From positions 1 through 10,933 of the forward strand of contig CADCQV010000346.1 in assembly GCA_902803625.1 (NCBI GenBank): DNA of 10,933 nucleotides, read 5' to 3'. A program made the position numbers and the translations under genes. The notes beneath the pieces were generated by a model. It worked only from the letters and a program-made list of their open reading frames with translations. It was not told where the DNA came from and ran no database searches. The DNA comes from an uncultured Lachnospiraceae bacterium. Its GTDB lineage: Bacteria; Bacillota; Clostridia; Lachnospirales; Lachnospiraceae. Shown piece by piece: positions 1 through 7,324 of the stretch; positions within the stretch are counted from its first letter, which is position 1; every line of letters begins with the position of its first letter.

Positions 1-180
1 AAGCTCCTTTAGCGAACCCTTGATGGCAGAATTGTGGTCGTTAAGCACGTTGGTGGAGTAATTCACTATCTGCTTTGACTCATCCTCGCTGAGATCCACG
101 AAGCTGCCGCAGCCGACTGAAAAAATGACCACCGCTGCCAGCACCGCTATGAACTTTATCATTTCCGCTTTATGCTTCAT
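1..180 (-). CDS. Putative lipoprotein, N-terminal part (runs off the left edge)
   Basis: Reading leftward from an ATG at 180, the frame stays open to the window edge and gives 60 residues. The product starts with basic residues (MKHKAEMIK), then a hydrophobic stretch (about residues 10-22) ending in S-V-G-C, which fits a lipobox with Cys24 as the lipidated residue. It would be an outer-face membrane lipoprotein after signal peptidase II cleavage. The mature part begins polar (GSFVDLSEDESKQIV). The start overlaps the histidine kinase stop by 11 bases. An AAGGA sits 8 bases upstream of this ATG, which favours it over the in-frame ATG at 162, although that second start would also leave an intact lipobox. 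Small lipoproteins of unknown function directly after a kinase gene are familiar in clostridia, so it may be a target or accessory of that kinase. No function can be assigned from this fragment. Confidence 0.8.
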   Translation of the reverse strand, partial: MKHKAEMIKFIAVLAAVVIFSVGCGSFVDLSEDESKQIVNYSTNVLNDHNSAIKGSLKEL

Positions 181-1717
181 TTCTGACGTCCTTACAGTCG
201 AGCTCGAACCAGAACGAAACTCCGTTACTGTAATTTTCGATTCCGTAGCCCCGGTTCAGGGCATCCATTATTGCTTTCACTATGGACAGTCCTATGCCCG
301 AACCGCCGTATTCCCTGGTCCTTGCCTTATCGACCTTGTAAAACTTCTCAAAAAGGTGGGGCACCGCTTCTTCCGGTACCGGATCACCGGTATTGAAAAC
401 ACTGACCCTCAGGCTTTCTCCTCTTTGAGAGAAGCAAATCTCTATCCTTTTTTCCCTGTCTCCCGTGACATCCGCATCGGCAGGTATCCTGCAGTAGTGG
501 ATGGCGTTTGAGAGATAGTTGGTTATAACCTCTTCGGTCTTGAATTCATCAGACCACACAAACACAGGTTTGTCAATATCAAAATCTATTCTTATACCGT
601 TCTGGCTTATGATGAGCTCATTTGACTGGATGCAGCCCCTTACAAGCTCGGTGAGGTCGAATCTCTCCAGATTGATCATATCGGATCCGAATTCAAGCTC
701 ATTCAGTGTCATAAGATTGCGGACCAGCTTATTCATCTTGTCCGCCTCATCCATTATGACAGAGCAGTAATAATCCCTGTCCTCCTCTGATGACGCGATG
801 CCGTCCTTCAGCCCCTCTGCGTAGCCCTGAACCAGGGCGATGGGAGTCTTCAGCTCGTGAGCGATATTTGAAAGGAATTCAAGCCTCATGGAATTCAGCT
901 TTTCCTTTTTCTCTATATCCCGGGTCAGCTCATTATTGGAGGTCTTTAATTCCGAAATGGTTTTCTCCAGTATCTCCGAAAGGTCATTTAGGTGCTCCCC
1001 CAGTATCCCTATCTCATTCCTGCTTTTGATGGTGATCTTTGCGTCAAAATCCAGCCCTGACATTCTCTCGGATATCTCTGCCATCTCTCCTATGGGCTTC
1101 GTGATCTTCCCGGCCACAAACCATATGAGTACAGCGCTTATTATCACCATAAAGAATCCCACATAGCCTAAGAAAGCATTTGACACCCTTACGCTCTCCC
1201 TGATGGAATCCAGAGGCGTCCTCATTATAATAATATACCCGTTTGAAAGACTCCCCCAGAGTTCCAGGTAGTCAATCTTCATCCGGGGGTCATCTGCTAT
1301 GCATATCTCATAACGTTCGTCCTGATACAGTACAACAGGCTGCTTGTGACGGGGATTGTCTATGTCAAATACATGGTCAAAAAGCCTTACCGTCATTATA
1401 TTGTCGCCGGTGGTGGACACCACGGTCTCAAGTCCCGTTGTGACGATGGCGGCGTTCAGGTTCGATGCGGAGCAGAGCTTAAGGAAATCCTGTCTGAAGC
1501 CCTCGCTTCCCGGATCATCCGAAAGAGTCAGGTTCTCCGCCGCATCATAGGATCTTTTGAGTCCGTTCTCCTTATAGAGGATATAGTAGCGCTGCAGGAA
1601 GAAGCTGTTGATGATCCAGTACACCCCGATGGTCAGCATCATGACTACGATAAATATCACCGCAAATTCCGTACGTATGGAGTTTCTGAAGCTGAAACGC
1701 CTTTTATTCCTCTTCAT
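170..1717 (-). CDS. Membrane sensor histidine kinase (HAMP, HisKA, HATPase)
   Basis: 515 residues from the ATG at 1717; a GTG codon lies immediately before it (1720) and could also start translation. The layout is: first membrane helix about 17-38; an extracytoplasmic sensor region about 39-181 with no recognised fold; second helix about 182-203; HAMP about 201-253; a short coiled coil; HisKA with H-box IAHELKTP (phosphoacceptor His287); N-box around Asn404 (YLSNAIHY); G1-like box NTGDPVPEE (442-450); G2 box GGSGIGLSIVK (471-481). All catalytic motifs are intact, so it should autophosphorylate. The layout is that of VanS/PhoR-type kinases. It overlaps the end of the stator OmpA-domain gene by 14 bases, implying translational coupling. 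No response regulator lies next to it in this window; the partner may be beyond the left edge or elsewhere. The stimulus is unknown. Confidence 0.95.
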   Translation of the reverse strand: MKRNKRRFSFRNSIRTEFAVIFIVVMMLTIGVYWIINSFFLQRYYILYKENGLKRSYDAAENLTLSDDPGSEGFRQDFLKLCSASNLNAAIVTTGLETVVSTTGDNIMTVRLFDHVFDIDNPRHKQPVVLYQDERYEICIADDPRMKIDYLELWGSLSNGYIIIMRTPLDSIRESVRVSNAFLGYVGFFMVIISAVLIWFVAGKITKPIGEMAEISERMSGLDFDAKITIKSRNEIGILGEHLNDLSEILEKTISELKTSNNELTRDIEKKEKLNSMRLEFLSNIAHELKTPIALVQGYAEGLKDGIASSEEDRDYYCSVIMDEADKMNKLVRNLMTLNELEFGSDMINLERFDLTELVRGCIQSNELIISQNGIRIDFDIDKPVFVWSDEFKTEEVITNYLSNAIHYCRIPADADVTGDREKRIEICFSQRGESLRVSVFNTGDPVPEEAVPHLFEKFYKVDKARTREYGGSGIGLSIVKAIMDALNRGYGIENYSNGVSFWFELDCKDVRNEA

Positions 1718-2627
1718 CACTCAAAATCTCTATCATTTCACGAACCATCTCTTCATCCTTCAGCCGGAAAAGGAATTCCACCCTTCTGGAGGCCTCCATA
1801 TCCACCTCGCCCTCCTCATCGAGAACGGGATTACTGTATGATTTCCCCGTAGCGGAGGTAAGCTCCCTCAGGGCCTCCAGCTGTTCATCATCCACCACTC
1901 CGCTGTTGTCATCCAGACAGTAGCTGGCAACAGCCAGTGCCCTCTTCTGTGAAAGCTCCAGATTGAAGAGGTATTTCCCCTCCGTATCGGTATGTCCCTC
2001 TATCAGGATCTCGGAAATATTGTCCTTATATTTGTCACTCAGGAGTACATCGGCGTATCTCGGGAGAAACTTCGAAAGGAAATCCTTTCCCGATTCCTTT
2101 AGGACCGACTTATTATAATCAAAGAGAATGCTGGCATCGAAGGTAATGGCGCCCGTAGTTTCATCCACCGAAACCTTTAAGTCCGAGTCATCGAATTCCT
2201 CCCTGAGCTCCTCCACCAGCTCTGCCCTTACGCCTATGATGTCGTCCAGCTTCTGCTGCTGCTCGCTCATTATGGCTTCCAGCTTGTTTAGGAGCTCATG
2301 CTGCTCCTTTAAGGTTTTTTCCTGTATGGCTATCTTTTCACCCTGTTCCGCCAGAGCCTCCTCCTGGGCATTCAGCATCTTCTGCTGCTCATCAAGGGTT
2401 GCCTTCTGCTTTGAGACGACCTCTCTTTCCTTTTCAAGCTCATCGGATCTGATGAGAAGCTCCTCTTCCTTTCCTGAAAGCTCAAGCTCCTTCTCGTCAT
2501 ACTGTATTTTGGCGTGAAGCATAGATACCGCGATGATGATCACAAATACGAGGAGGAGTCCGGCCATCATGTCGGAATACGACAGCCAGTATGTGGTTTC
2601 ACTGTCTCTTCCCAATCTGCGTCTCAT
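1704..2627 (-). CDS. ZorB/MotB-like stator subunit with OmpA peptidoglycan-binding domain
   Basis: 307 residues. A short cytoplasmic N-terminus is followed by one membrane helix (about 20-38) whose start carries the stator signature W14-L-S-Y-S-D19-M-M. In MotB, PomB and ZorB the equivalent Asp is the ion-carrying residue. Residues about 42-145 form an unusually long charged coiled coil, with Leu/Ile/Met every seven residues at 78, 85, 92, 99, 106, 113 and 120. The C-terminal half is an OmpA-like domain: FDASILFDYNKSVL (163-176), ILIEGHTDTEG (207-217), NLELSQKRALAVASYCL (222-238) and RRVEF (281-285). GHTD and the RR pair are the residues that grip peptidoglycan. It should sit in the membrane with its C-terminus in the wall. 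The start overlaps the channel gene stop as ATGA, the usual pattern for a subunit pair. No flagellar genes are nearby, so a ZorB-type stator is more likely than flagellar MotB. Confidence 0.93.
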   Translation of the reverse strand: MRRRLGRDSETTYWLSYSDMMAGLLLVFVIIIAVSMLHAKIQYDEKELELSGKEEELLIRSDELEKEREVVSKQKATLDEQQKMLNAQEEALAEQGEKIAIQEKTLKEQHELLNKLEAIMSEQQQKLDDIIGVRAELVEELREEFDDSDLKVSVDETTGAITFDASILFDYNKSVLKESGKDFLSKFLPRYADVLLSDKYKDNISEILIEGHTDTEGKYLFNLELSQKRALAVASYCLDDNSGVVDDEQLEALRELTSATGKSYSNPVLDEEGEVDMEASRRVEFLFRLKDEEMVREMIEILSDEEE

Positions 2628-3901
2628 GACTTTTTCCTCTGGTTCTTCCTGATATCCTCGATAACGTCGGAAAGCTCATCCAGCCTTTCGGAATAGCTCT
2701 TTGACAGCATCTGCAGGTTTTCGTTTATTATCCCGAAGGTTTCGCCCGTTTCCTTGGGAATAGCGGTTATAAGCTCCCTGTTGCTTTCCCCCAGTCTTTT
2801 AAGATCCTCTATTTCTCCGGTCACCGCTTTTTCAAGGAGCTGAACCTCGGCCACATAGTTCTTCAGTGACTGGTTCAGTGCACGGGATTCATTGAAGATT
2901 CCCTGAATCCCCTCTGCAGTCCCGAGATTTTTCTCATAGATCTCCTTCATTGCCCTTTCATTCTTTGACTGCAGGGCAATGGTATTATTAATGATCTCCG
3001 AAAGATTGGTAAAGGAATTCCCGAGGGACTTATTAAGCTCTGAAATAAATACATCTACCAGCTTCGAAAGCTGCTCTATCTGGTTTCTGGCCCTGATATC
3101 CGCGTAATCGGAAAGAAGCACTATAGCATCCGTCTGCTTCTGCTGAAGCTCCATCATACGGTTCACGCCCTCTGCAGTGGTGTCAGGCATCACATATTTC
3201 TTATAAACGCTTAAAAATGAGCGGATAGCGTTCTCCCCTTCATCAAGCCTCCTTTTATAAACGAAATTGAATACCAGCGAAAAGATCATCCCGAAAATGG
3301 AGGTGTGGAAAGCAACCTTTATACCGTTCATCAGCGGCTCTATACTGTTTGTTATCTCAGCGGTGGTTCCCGTATTGAAGGCCTGCAGTCCAAGCGTAAG
3401 TCCTATAAATGTGCCGAGGATCCCGAGCCCCGTCATAACCCCCGCAACCTGGTTCAATGCCTCCCTGTGGATCACGGAGTCCAGAAGATCGAAGCCTATG
3501 TACTCCTCGATATCACATTTGTAATAGGCCTTGTCGCTGTCGACTATCCTTTCAAGCTCATAATTATAGTCCTTGTACTGCTTGGCGAGTATCCTCTCCC
3601 GGAAGAGCTCGGTATTCTCCGCCCTGTACTTTTCCCAGAGATATTTGTGTGAATGCTTCGCATCCTCTTCGATCCTTTTGGTAACAGCCTTGAGCTCTGC
3701 AGTCATATTGGCAACAGGTATCAGGCTTCCCGTGATACAGGTAAAAAAGATACAGCCTGCAATAAGGAACAATGCAGCGTTCACTATCAGATTGCAAAGA
3801 TCCATATCCCTCCCCGCGGAAAGAAGGTTCAGAGCGAGGAAAACCGCCAGCATCACAAAATATGTGATAATAATGATTACTTCATATCCCTTTCGAAACA
3901 T
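2624..3901 (-). CDS. ZorA/MotA/ExbB-like ion-channel stator subunit with cytoplasmic helical tail
   Basis: 425 residues. Two membrane helices come early (about 6-28 and 36-64), then a cytoplasmic loop (about 65-148), then the two conserved channel helices: VAGVMTGLGILGTFIGLTLG (152-171) and GIKVAFHTSIFGMIFSL (193-209). The GLGxLGTFxGLTxGL and A-F-x-T-S-x-x-G-x-x-x-S patterns are those of the MotA/TolQ/ExbB superfamily and look most like ZorA. After helix four a hydrophilic tail of about 210 residues (215-425) follows, rich in predicted helix and short coiled coil, which MotA and ExbB lack but ZorA has. ZorA-type channels form a pentamer around two ZorB subunits and are driven by ion flow. GGAGGG lies 9 bases upstream of the ATG, inside the end of the cyclase gene. 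Only 2 bases separate it from that gene. The assignment to the superfamily is firm; a ZorA-like role is inference. Confidence 0.92.
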   Translation of the reverse strand: MFRKGYEVIIIITYFVMLAVFLALNLLSAGRDMDLCNLIVNAALFLIAGCIFFTCITGSLIPVANMTAELKAVTKRIEEDAKHSHKYLWEKYRAENTELFRERILAKQYKDYNYELERIVDSDKAYYKCDIEEYIGFDLLDSVIHREALNQVAGVMTGLGILGTFIGLTLGLQAFNTGTTAEITNSIEPLMNGIKVAFHTSIFGMIFSLVFNFVYKRRLDEGENAIRSFLSVYKKYVMPDTTAEGVNRMMELQQKQTDAIVLLSDYADIRARNQIEQLSKLVDVFISELNKSLGNSFTNLSEIINNTIALQSKNERAMKEIYEKNLGTAEGIQGIFNESRALNQSLKNYVAEVQLLEKAVTGEIEDLKRLGESNRELITAIPKETGETFGIINENLQMLSKSYSERLDELSDVIEDIRKNQRKKS

Positions 3902-3903
3902 TC

Positions 3904-5805
3904 TTAAATTCCCTCCATATTGTCATAATATGTTACCCGGCTTCCGGGATTTATCTTGCTCTCATAGGTGCATCTGTCCGCTCTTTTGTACAGCTCCTCA
4001 AAGGTAAAGCTGTCATCCGGTCTGTAGAATGCCACACCCATACTTATATTTATACCCTTACCCTTCATCTCCTCAATGCGGATCTCTTCGATCTGATTCA
4101 GGAAGCGTCTTATCATCAGCTCGCCCCCGCTGCGGCTGAAAACTGAAAGTGCAAAGGCCGCAAACTCATCTCCGCCGAGACGCATCACCACATCATTGCT
4201 TCTGAAGGACTTCTTCAGGCAGCCGGCGATGGCGATCAGCACCTTGTCCCCGATATCATGCCCGTAAGTATCGTTGATATTCTTGAATTTATCCACGTCA
4301 AGCAGCATAAACATACCGCCGTCACCATTAAGGATATGGTTCTTGACCTTGCTCTCCCCGCTGCCCCTGTTATTGATACCGGTCAGACTGTCAGTCTCCG
4401 AGAGATACAGCAGCCTGTCTCTGGACTTCTTCTCCTCATCAATATCTTCTACCATAAAGAGAACGCTCTTTATTCCGCCGTCGGTATTTCTTTCGGCAAC
4501 GGTGAAACGGGCACGCTTCCAGACCATTTCGGCGTTCATGAATTCCAGGGCGATGGTGTCCGTCTTTGTGAGTCTGTCCTTCAGCGTTTCCAGATCGGAA
4601 AACTCCAGCATATCCTTCTTGTTTCTTTCGTCTATCCGGATATTGATTATCTCAGCCATCAATTTCCTGGCATCACTTCTCCTGCCGCCCACAAGTGACG
4701 AGATAAGCGGGGATTTGCAGCTTATCTCCACAAAATGGTCATCGTCGAGATCCACCTTGTACATGCAGAGGTATATGGAAGAAGCCGATTTCAGGTCTAT
4801 GATATAATTCCTGATCTCCATACGCTTTCTGGTGATCATTGATAGAACATACAGGATTATCAATGTCCCCAGTATCCCTATCACAACTGTATTGATAAGG
4901 GTATAGAATAACCTGGAGTACATCTTTCTTTTTCCGGTGACGGAAAGCATATACCAACCGCCTCCCAGCTTCCTCGAATAGACGATATCGTCATTTACGG
5001 AGAATACCTGTTCCCACTGAAGGAGAAGCTTTTCTGCCAGAGTATGTCCGGGCTCCGCATCCGATAAAAGATAGTTTTTCCCAACCTCCTCCGGATCGGA
5101 ATGCGCTATCACAGCCCCTTCTTCATCCATTACAATGACAAATCCGGTATTGTCCTCCTGCTTGACAAGTGATTCCGTAATCTCCTGTATCTCGTTCATC
5201 CTTATGTCGATACAGATCACACTCTCGCCGTCGGACAGGAGCTTTGAGATGGTCATGACCTTATTCCCCGTCATGGAATCGACATAGGGTTCAACGTAGG
5301 TTACCCTTCCCTCATTTTTAAGAGCCTCCTTGTACCATGGTCTGTCGAACGGGACAAAATCCTTATCCGGCACCCATTGATAGCCGTCCAGGTATTCCCC
5401 GTGAATATACCCGTATATCCCGTTTGAAACAATATCCGATGTATTGTCCAGAGCCTCGCTTTCCCGTATCAGATATTTCTCTATGTCCTCATTGCCGGAA
5501 TCGGTTCTGAACAGATCCTCCACATTATAGGACATGGATTCCATGGCAGAAAGTGCCGGATACAGAAAATCGTCAAGCTCCACCGAATATTCCAGAAGAG
5601 TGGTCTCCGCATCATATCTGATATTCTCGGATGTAACATTATATATGATGACATAATTCAGGATAATGAGAAAAATATAGATAAGAGGCAGCACGATAAA
5701 TAGAAGGAGATAACCCTTACTCATCCGCCTGAAATAATCATTGACCGTAATATAAGGAATGATCGTCTTTTCTTTATCCGTATTTATCTCTCTGTCTTCC
5801 TGCAT
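3904..5805 (-). CDS. Diguanylate cyclase with extracellular dCache sensor (dCache-PAS-GGDEF)
   Basis: 633 residues. First membrane helix about 32-56, extracellular dCache-type sensor about 60-298, second helix about 302-323, a PAS-like cytoplasmic region about 340-460, then a GGDEF domain about 462-625. The cyclase makes c-di-GMP from two GTP. Its motifs are intact: DSLTGINNR (472-480), DVDKFKNINDTYGHDIGD (503-520), and GGDEF (544-548). An inhibitory I-site RSND (535-538) sits five residues before GGDEF, so feedback inhibition by c-di-GMP is expected. The sensor carries R155-P-W-Y158, Y174-V-D176 and D200, arranged much like the amino-acid-binding dCache motif (R, W, Y, Y-x-D, D), with Phe150 where the first Tyr would be. 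No EAL or HD-GYP domain is present. The ribosome site before the ATG is weak, so translation may depend on the TPM gene ending 14 bases upstream. Confidence 0.94.
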   Translation of the reverse strand: MQEDREINTDKEKTIIPYITVNDYFRRMSKGYLLLFIVLPLIYIFLIILNYVIIYNVTSENIRYDAETTLLEYSVELDDFLYPALSAMESMSYNVEDLFRTDSGNEDIEKYLIRESEALDNTSDIVSNGIYGYIHGEYLDGYQWVPDKDFVPFDRPWYKEALKNEGRVTYVEPYVDSMTGNKVMTISKLLSDGESVICIDIRMNEIQEITESLVKQEDNTGFVIVMDEEGAVIAHSDPEEVGKNYLLSDAEPGHTLAEKLLLQWEQVFSVNDDIVYSRKLGGGWYMLSVTGKRKMYSRLFYTLINTVVIGILGTLIILYVLSMITRKRMEIRNYIIDLKSASSIYLCMYKVDLDDDHFVEISCKSPLISSLVGGRRSDARKLMAEIINIRIDERNKKDMLEFSDLETLKDRLTKTDTIALEFMNAEMVWKRARFTVAERNTDGGIKSVLFMVEDIDEEKKSRDRLLYLSETDSLTGINNRGSGESKVKNHILNGDGGMFMLLDVDKFKNINDTYGHDIGDKVLIAIAGCLKKSFRSNDVVMRLGGDEFAAFALSVFSRSGGELMIRRFLNQIEEIRIEEMKGKGINISMGVAFYRPDDSFTFEELYKRADRCTYESKINPGSRVTYYDNMEGI

Positions 5806-5819
5806 ACATTAAAATACCG

Positions 5820-6707
5820 CTATCTTGATGCGCCGCCTCCTCCGAAGGAGCCTCCGCCTCCGGAGAATCCTCCTCCTCCGGAATAGCTGCCGCCCGAGTA
5901 GCCTCCGCCGCCCGAATAGCCACCGCCGCCGATCCCTCCGATAAAGGTCAAAACTGCTACTATCGCGATGATTATCAGAAAGAAGATTATAAGCACCAGG
6001 CATTCAAGCATCGCTTCTACGATCTGTTCTGAGAGAGGAGCATCGTTCGTCCTGTACTCAGCCTCCGGATAATCAAGATCCGCAAAGGTACCGGTGGTTT
6101 CGGAGCTTCCGTCAAGGCGGTCCTCCGCAAACTTAAGGGTCCCGGGGTGATCATGTCCGTACTCGGAATAAACCTCCATAGCCACTGCCACAAAGGTATT
6201 TCCCGCCGCCTTGTTCCACCTGCCCTCATTCTTGTCCTCAACCGCATGATCATCAAGGATGCGTCCGGCTTTTCCGTCGGGGATTGCCCCCTCCAGCCCC
6301 TTTCCCACCTCCATACGGACATGGGGATCCTCCTTATCGGTCTCGAAAAGGATAAGTACGCCGTTATCCTCTTCCTTACTGCCTATTCCCCAGCTGTTTG
6401 CCAGATGATTGGAAAAATCCTCCAGGCTCTCCTCCTGGGTATCCGGTACGGTCACCACCACTACCTGGGCACCCGTTGCCTCATAGAGTCCCACCGCTTC
6501 ATCATAGATAAAGCCTTCGGTCTCCTCATTCAGGACACCGCTGTAGTCCTCCACAAAAAAGTAATCCGAGGGCTCCGGATAGTTAACGATCCTCTCCGTT
6601 CTGTTATCGATAAACAGAACAACCGTCCCGGCAAAGAAAACAAAGGCAAAGACGGCAAGTATGATAAGGACATAATTAGCGCCCTTTCCCCTCTTCTTTT
6701 TTGCCAT
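5820..6707 (-). CDS. TPM-domain membrane protein with Gly-rich tail
   Basis: 295 residues. A basic N-terminus (KKKRGK) leads into a membrane helix (about 12-33), then an extracytoplasmic TPM domain (about 45-185), then a second membrane helix (about 231-257), then a C-terminal tail that is almost all Gly, Ser and Tyr. The TPM domain shows the family landmarks: DYSGVLNEET (54-63), GAQVVVVTVPDTQ (79-91), NSWGIGSKEEDNGVLIL (104-120), VGKGLEGAIPDGKAGRI (134-150). The family (formerly DUF477, which includes YgcG) includes members with reported acid phosphatase activity and others tied to membrane or photosystem repair, and the substrate here is unknown. Tails of the form GGGGSFGGGGAS are typical of bacterial members. 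The start shares one base with the lemA stop (TAATG), and GGAGGT sits 9 bases upstream. LemA and TPM genes are commonly adjacent, suggesting a joint envelope role. Confidence 0.93.
   Translation of the reverse strand: MAKKKRGKGANYVLIILAVFAFVFFAGTVVLFIDNRTERIVNYPEPSDYFFVEDYSGVLNEETEGFIYDEAVGLYEATGAQVVVVTVPDTQEESLEDFSNHLANSWGIGSKEEDNGVLILFETDKEDPHVRMEVGKGLEGAIPDGKAGRILDDHAVEDKNEGRWNKAAGNTFVAVAMEVYSEYGHDHPGTLKFAEDRLDGSSETTGTFADLDYPEAEYRTNDAPLSEQIVEAMLECLVLIIFFLIIIAIVAVLTFIGGIGGGGYSGGGGYSGGSYSGGGGFSGGGGSFGGGGASR
5823..5940 (-). repeat. Glycine-codon repeat encoding the TPM protein tail
   Basis: A low-complexity stretch of Gly (GGN), Ser and Tyr codons encodes roughly the last 39 residues, with imperfect repeats of a GGGGYS-type unit. 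On the opposite strand the same DNA reads as an Arg-rich frame that is only a shadow. Such tracts can slip, so length variation between strains would not be surprising. Confidence 0.7.
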
Positions 6708-7267
6708 TAAATATCGACCTCCGGCACCTCGGAAGCCCCCGCTGCCGCTTCAAAGAGCTCTGCCTTTTCAAAGCCGAACATTCCGGCAAAAAACACCCCC
6801 GGGAACGTACGTATGGCCTTATTGTAGTCTGCCACTGCGGAATTGTAGTTCTCCCTTGAATAGGCGATCCTGTTCTCCGTACCGGCAAGCTCGTCCATCA
6901 GATCTATATAAACCTTGTCGGATTTCAGTTCCGGATAGCTTTCCGCCACTGCGATAAGCTTATTTAGTGCGGATGTCACTTCTTCATTGGCTTCGGACTT
7001 CTCCGCCATTGTCCCGGCCTGCATCAGCTTTTCCCGCGCCTCGTTCACCTCGCTGAAAACCTCGCTCTCGTGATCCGTATAGCTTTTAACGGTTTTTACA
7101 AGGTTTGGTATCAGATCTGCCCTTCTCTGCAGCTGAGTGTCTATATTCGCTCCCTGCTCCTCCACAGCCGTCTGCTTTGAAACAAGTGAGTTATAGCCTC
7201 CGATAAAAAATACGGCAACAGCGGCTGCCGCCACCAGAACACCTATAAGAATACCCTTTGAATTCAT
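6707..7267 (-). CDS. lemA: LemA family membrane protein
   Basis: 186 residues, normal for LemA. An N-terminal membrane helix (about 5-24) is followed by a helical-bundle domain with the family signature: YNSLVSKQTAVEEQ (25-38), then QLQRRADLIPNLVKTVKSY (45-63), then a Glu/Ala-rich helix, YPELKSDK (110-117), ENRIAYSRENYNSAVADYN (131-149) and TFPGVFFAGMFGF (153-165). LemA proteins are membrane-anchored; their biochemical role is still poorly defined, with reported links to envelope stress and signalling. It is the first gene of the minus-strand operon. GGAGG lies 6 bases before the ATG, preceded by the 240-base intergenic region with a candidate promoter. The TPM gene follows with a one-base overlap, the usual LemA-TPM pairing. 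Identification is firm; its role in this operon is inference. Confidence 0.96.
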   Translation of the reverse strand: MNSKGILIGVLVAAAAVAVFFIGGYNSLVSKQTAVEEQGANIDTQLQRRADLIPNLVKTVKSYTDHESEVFSEVNEAREKLMQAGTMAEKSEANEEVTSALNKLIAVAESYPELKSDKVYIDLMDELAGTENRIAYSRENYNSAVADYNKAIRTFPGVFFAGMFGFEKAELFEAAAGASEVPEVDI

Positions 7268-7308
7268 CTTTTTCCTCCGGTCATTCGAAACCCAAAGTCA
7301 AATGGCTT

Positions 7309-7324
7309 TTTGAACAGGTTCAAA
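7309..7324. promoter_or_regulatory. Perfect 16-base dyad, possible operator
   Basis: TTTGAAC-AG-GTTCAAA is a perfect 7-base inverted repeat with a 2-base centre, 42 bases upstream of the lemA start codon. The centre is too short for a normal hairpin loop, although a 6-base stem with a 4-base loop is possible. The geometry therefore suits a dimeric DNA-binding protein. The regulator is unknown. Confidence 0.4.

Noticed and set aside
2128..2517. Ser/Cys-rich plus-strand frame opposite the coiled coil
   Set aside because: It is the reverse reading of Glu/Gln/Leu codons of the stalk; the odd composition is a by-product of the real gene.
1704..3901. Flagellar MotA/MotB stator
   Set aside because: No flagellar or chemotaxis gene is nearby, and the cytoplasmic tail and long stalk fit a ZorAB-like pair better. 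A flagellar role is not strictly excluded.
1704..3901. A complete Zorya defence system
   Set aside because: Only ZorA/ZorB-like proteins are present. No helicase, HNH nuclease or other Zorya effector is encoded in the window, so a defence call is not supported by what is visible.
4274..4807. Plus-strand open frame of 177 codons opposite the cyclase
   Set aside because: It is a shadow of the GGDEF/PAS coding region in another frame, with Ser/Leu-rich low-quality sequence, no ribosome site and no family resemblance.
5809..6003. Arg-rich small protein in another frame at the end of the TPM gene
   Set aside because: Gly codon tracts read in another frame give Arg repeats; it has no independent support.
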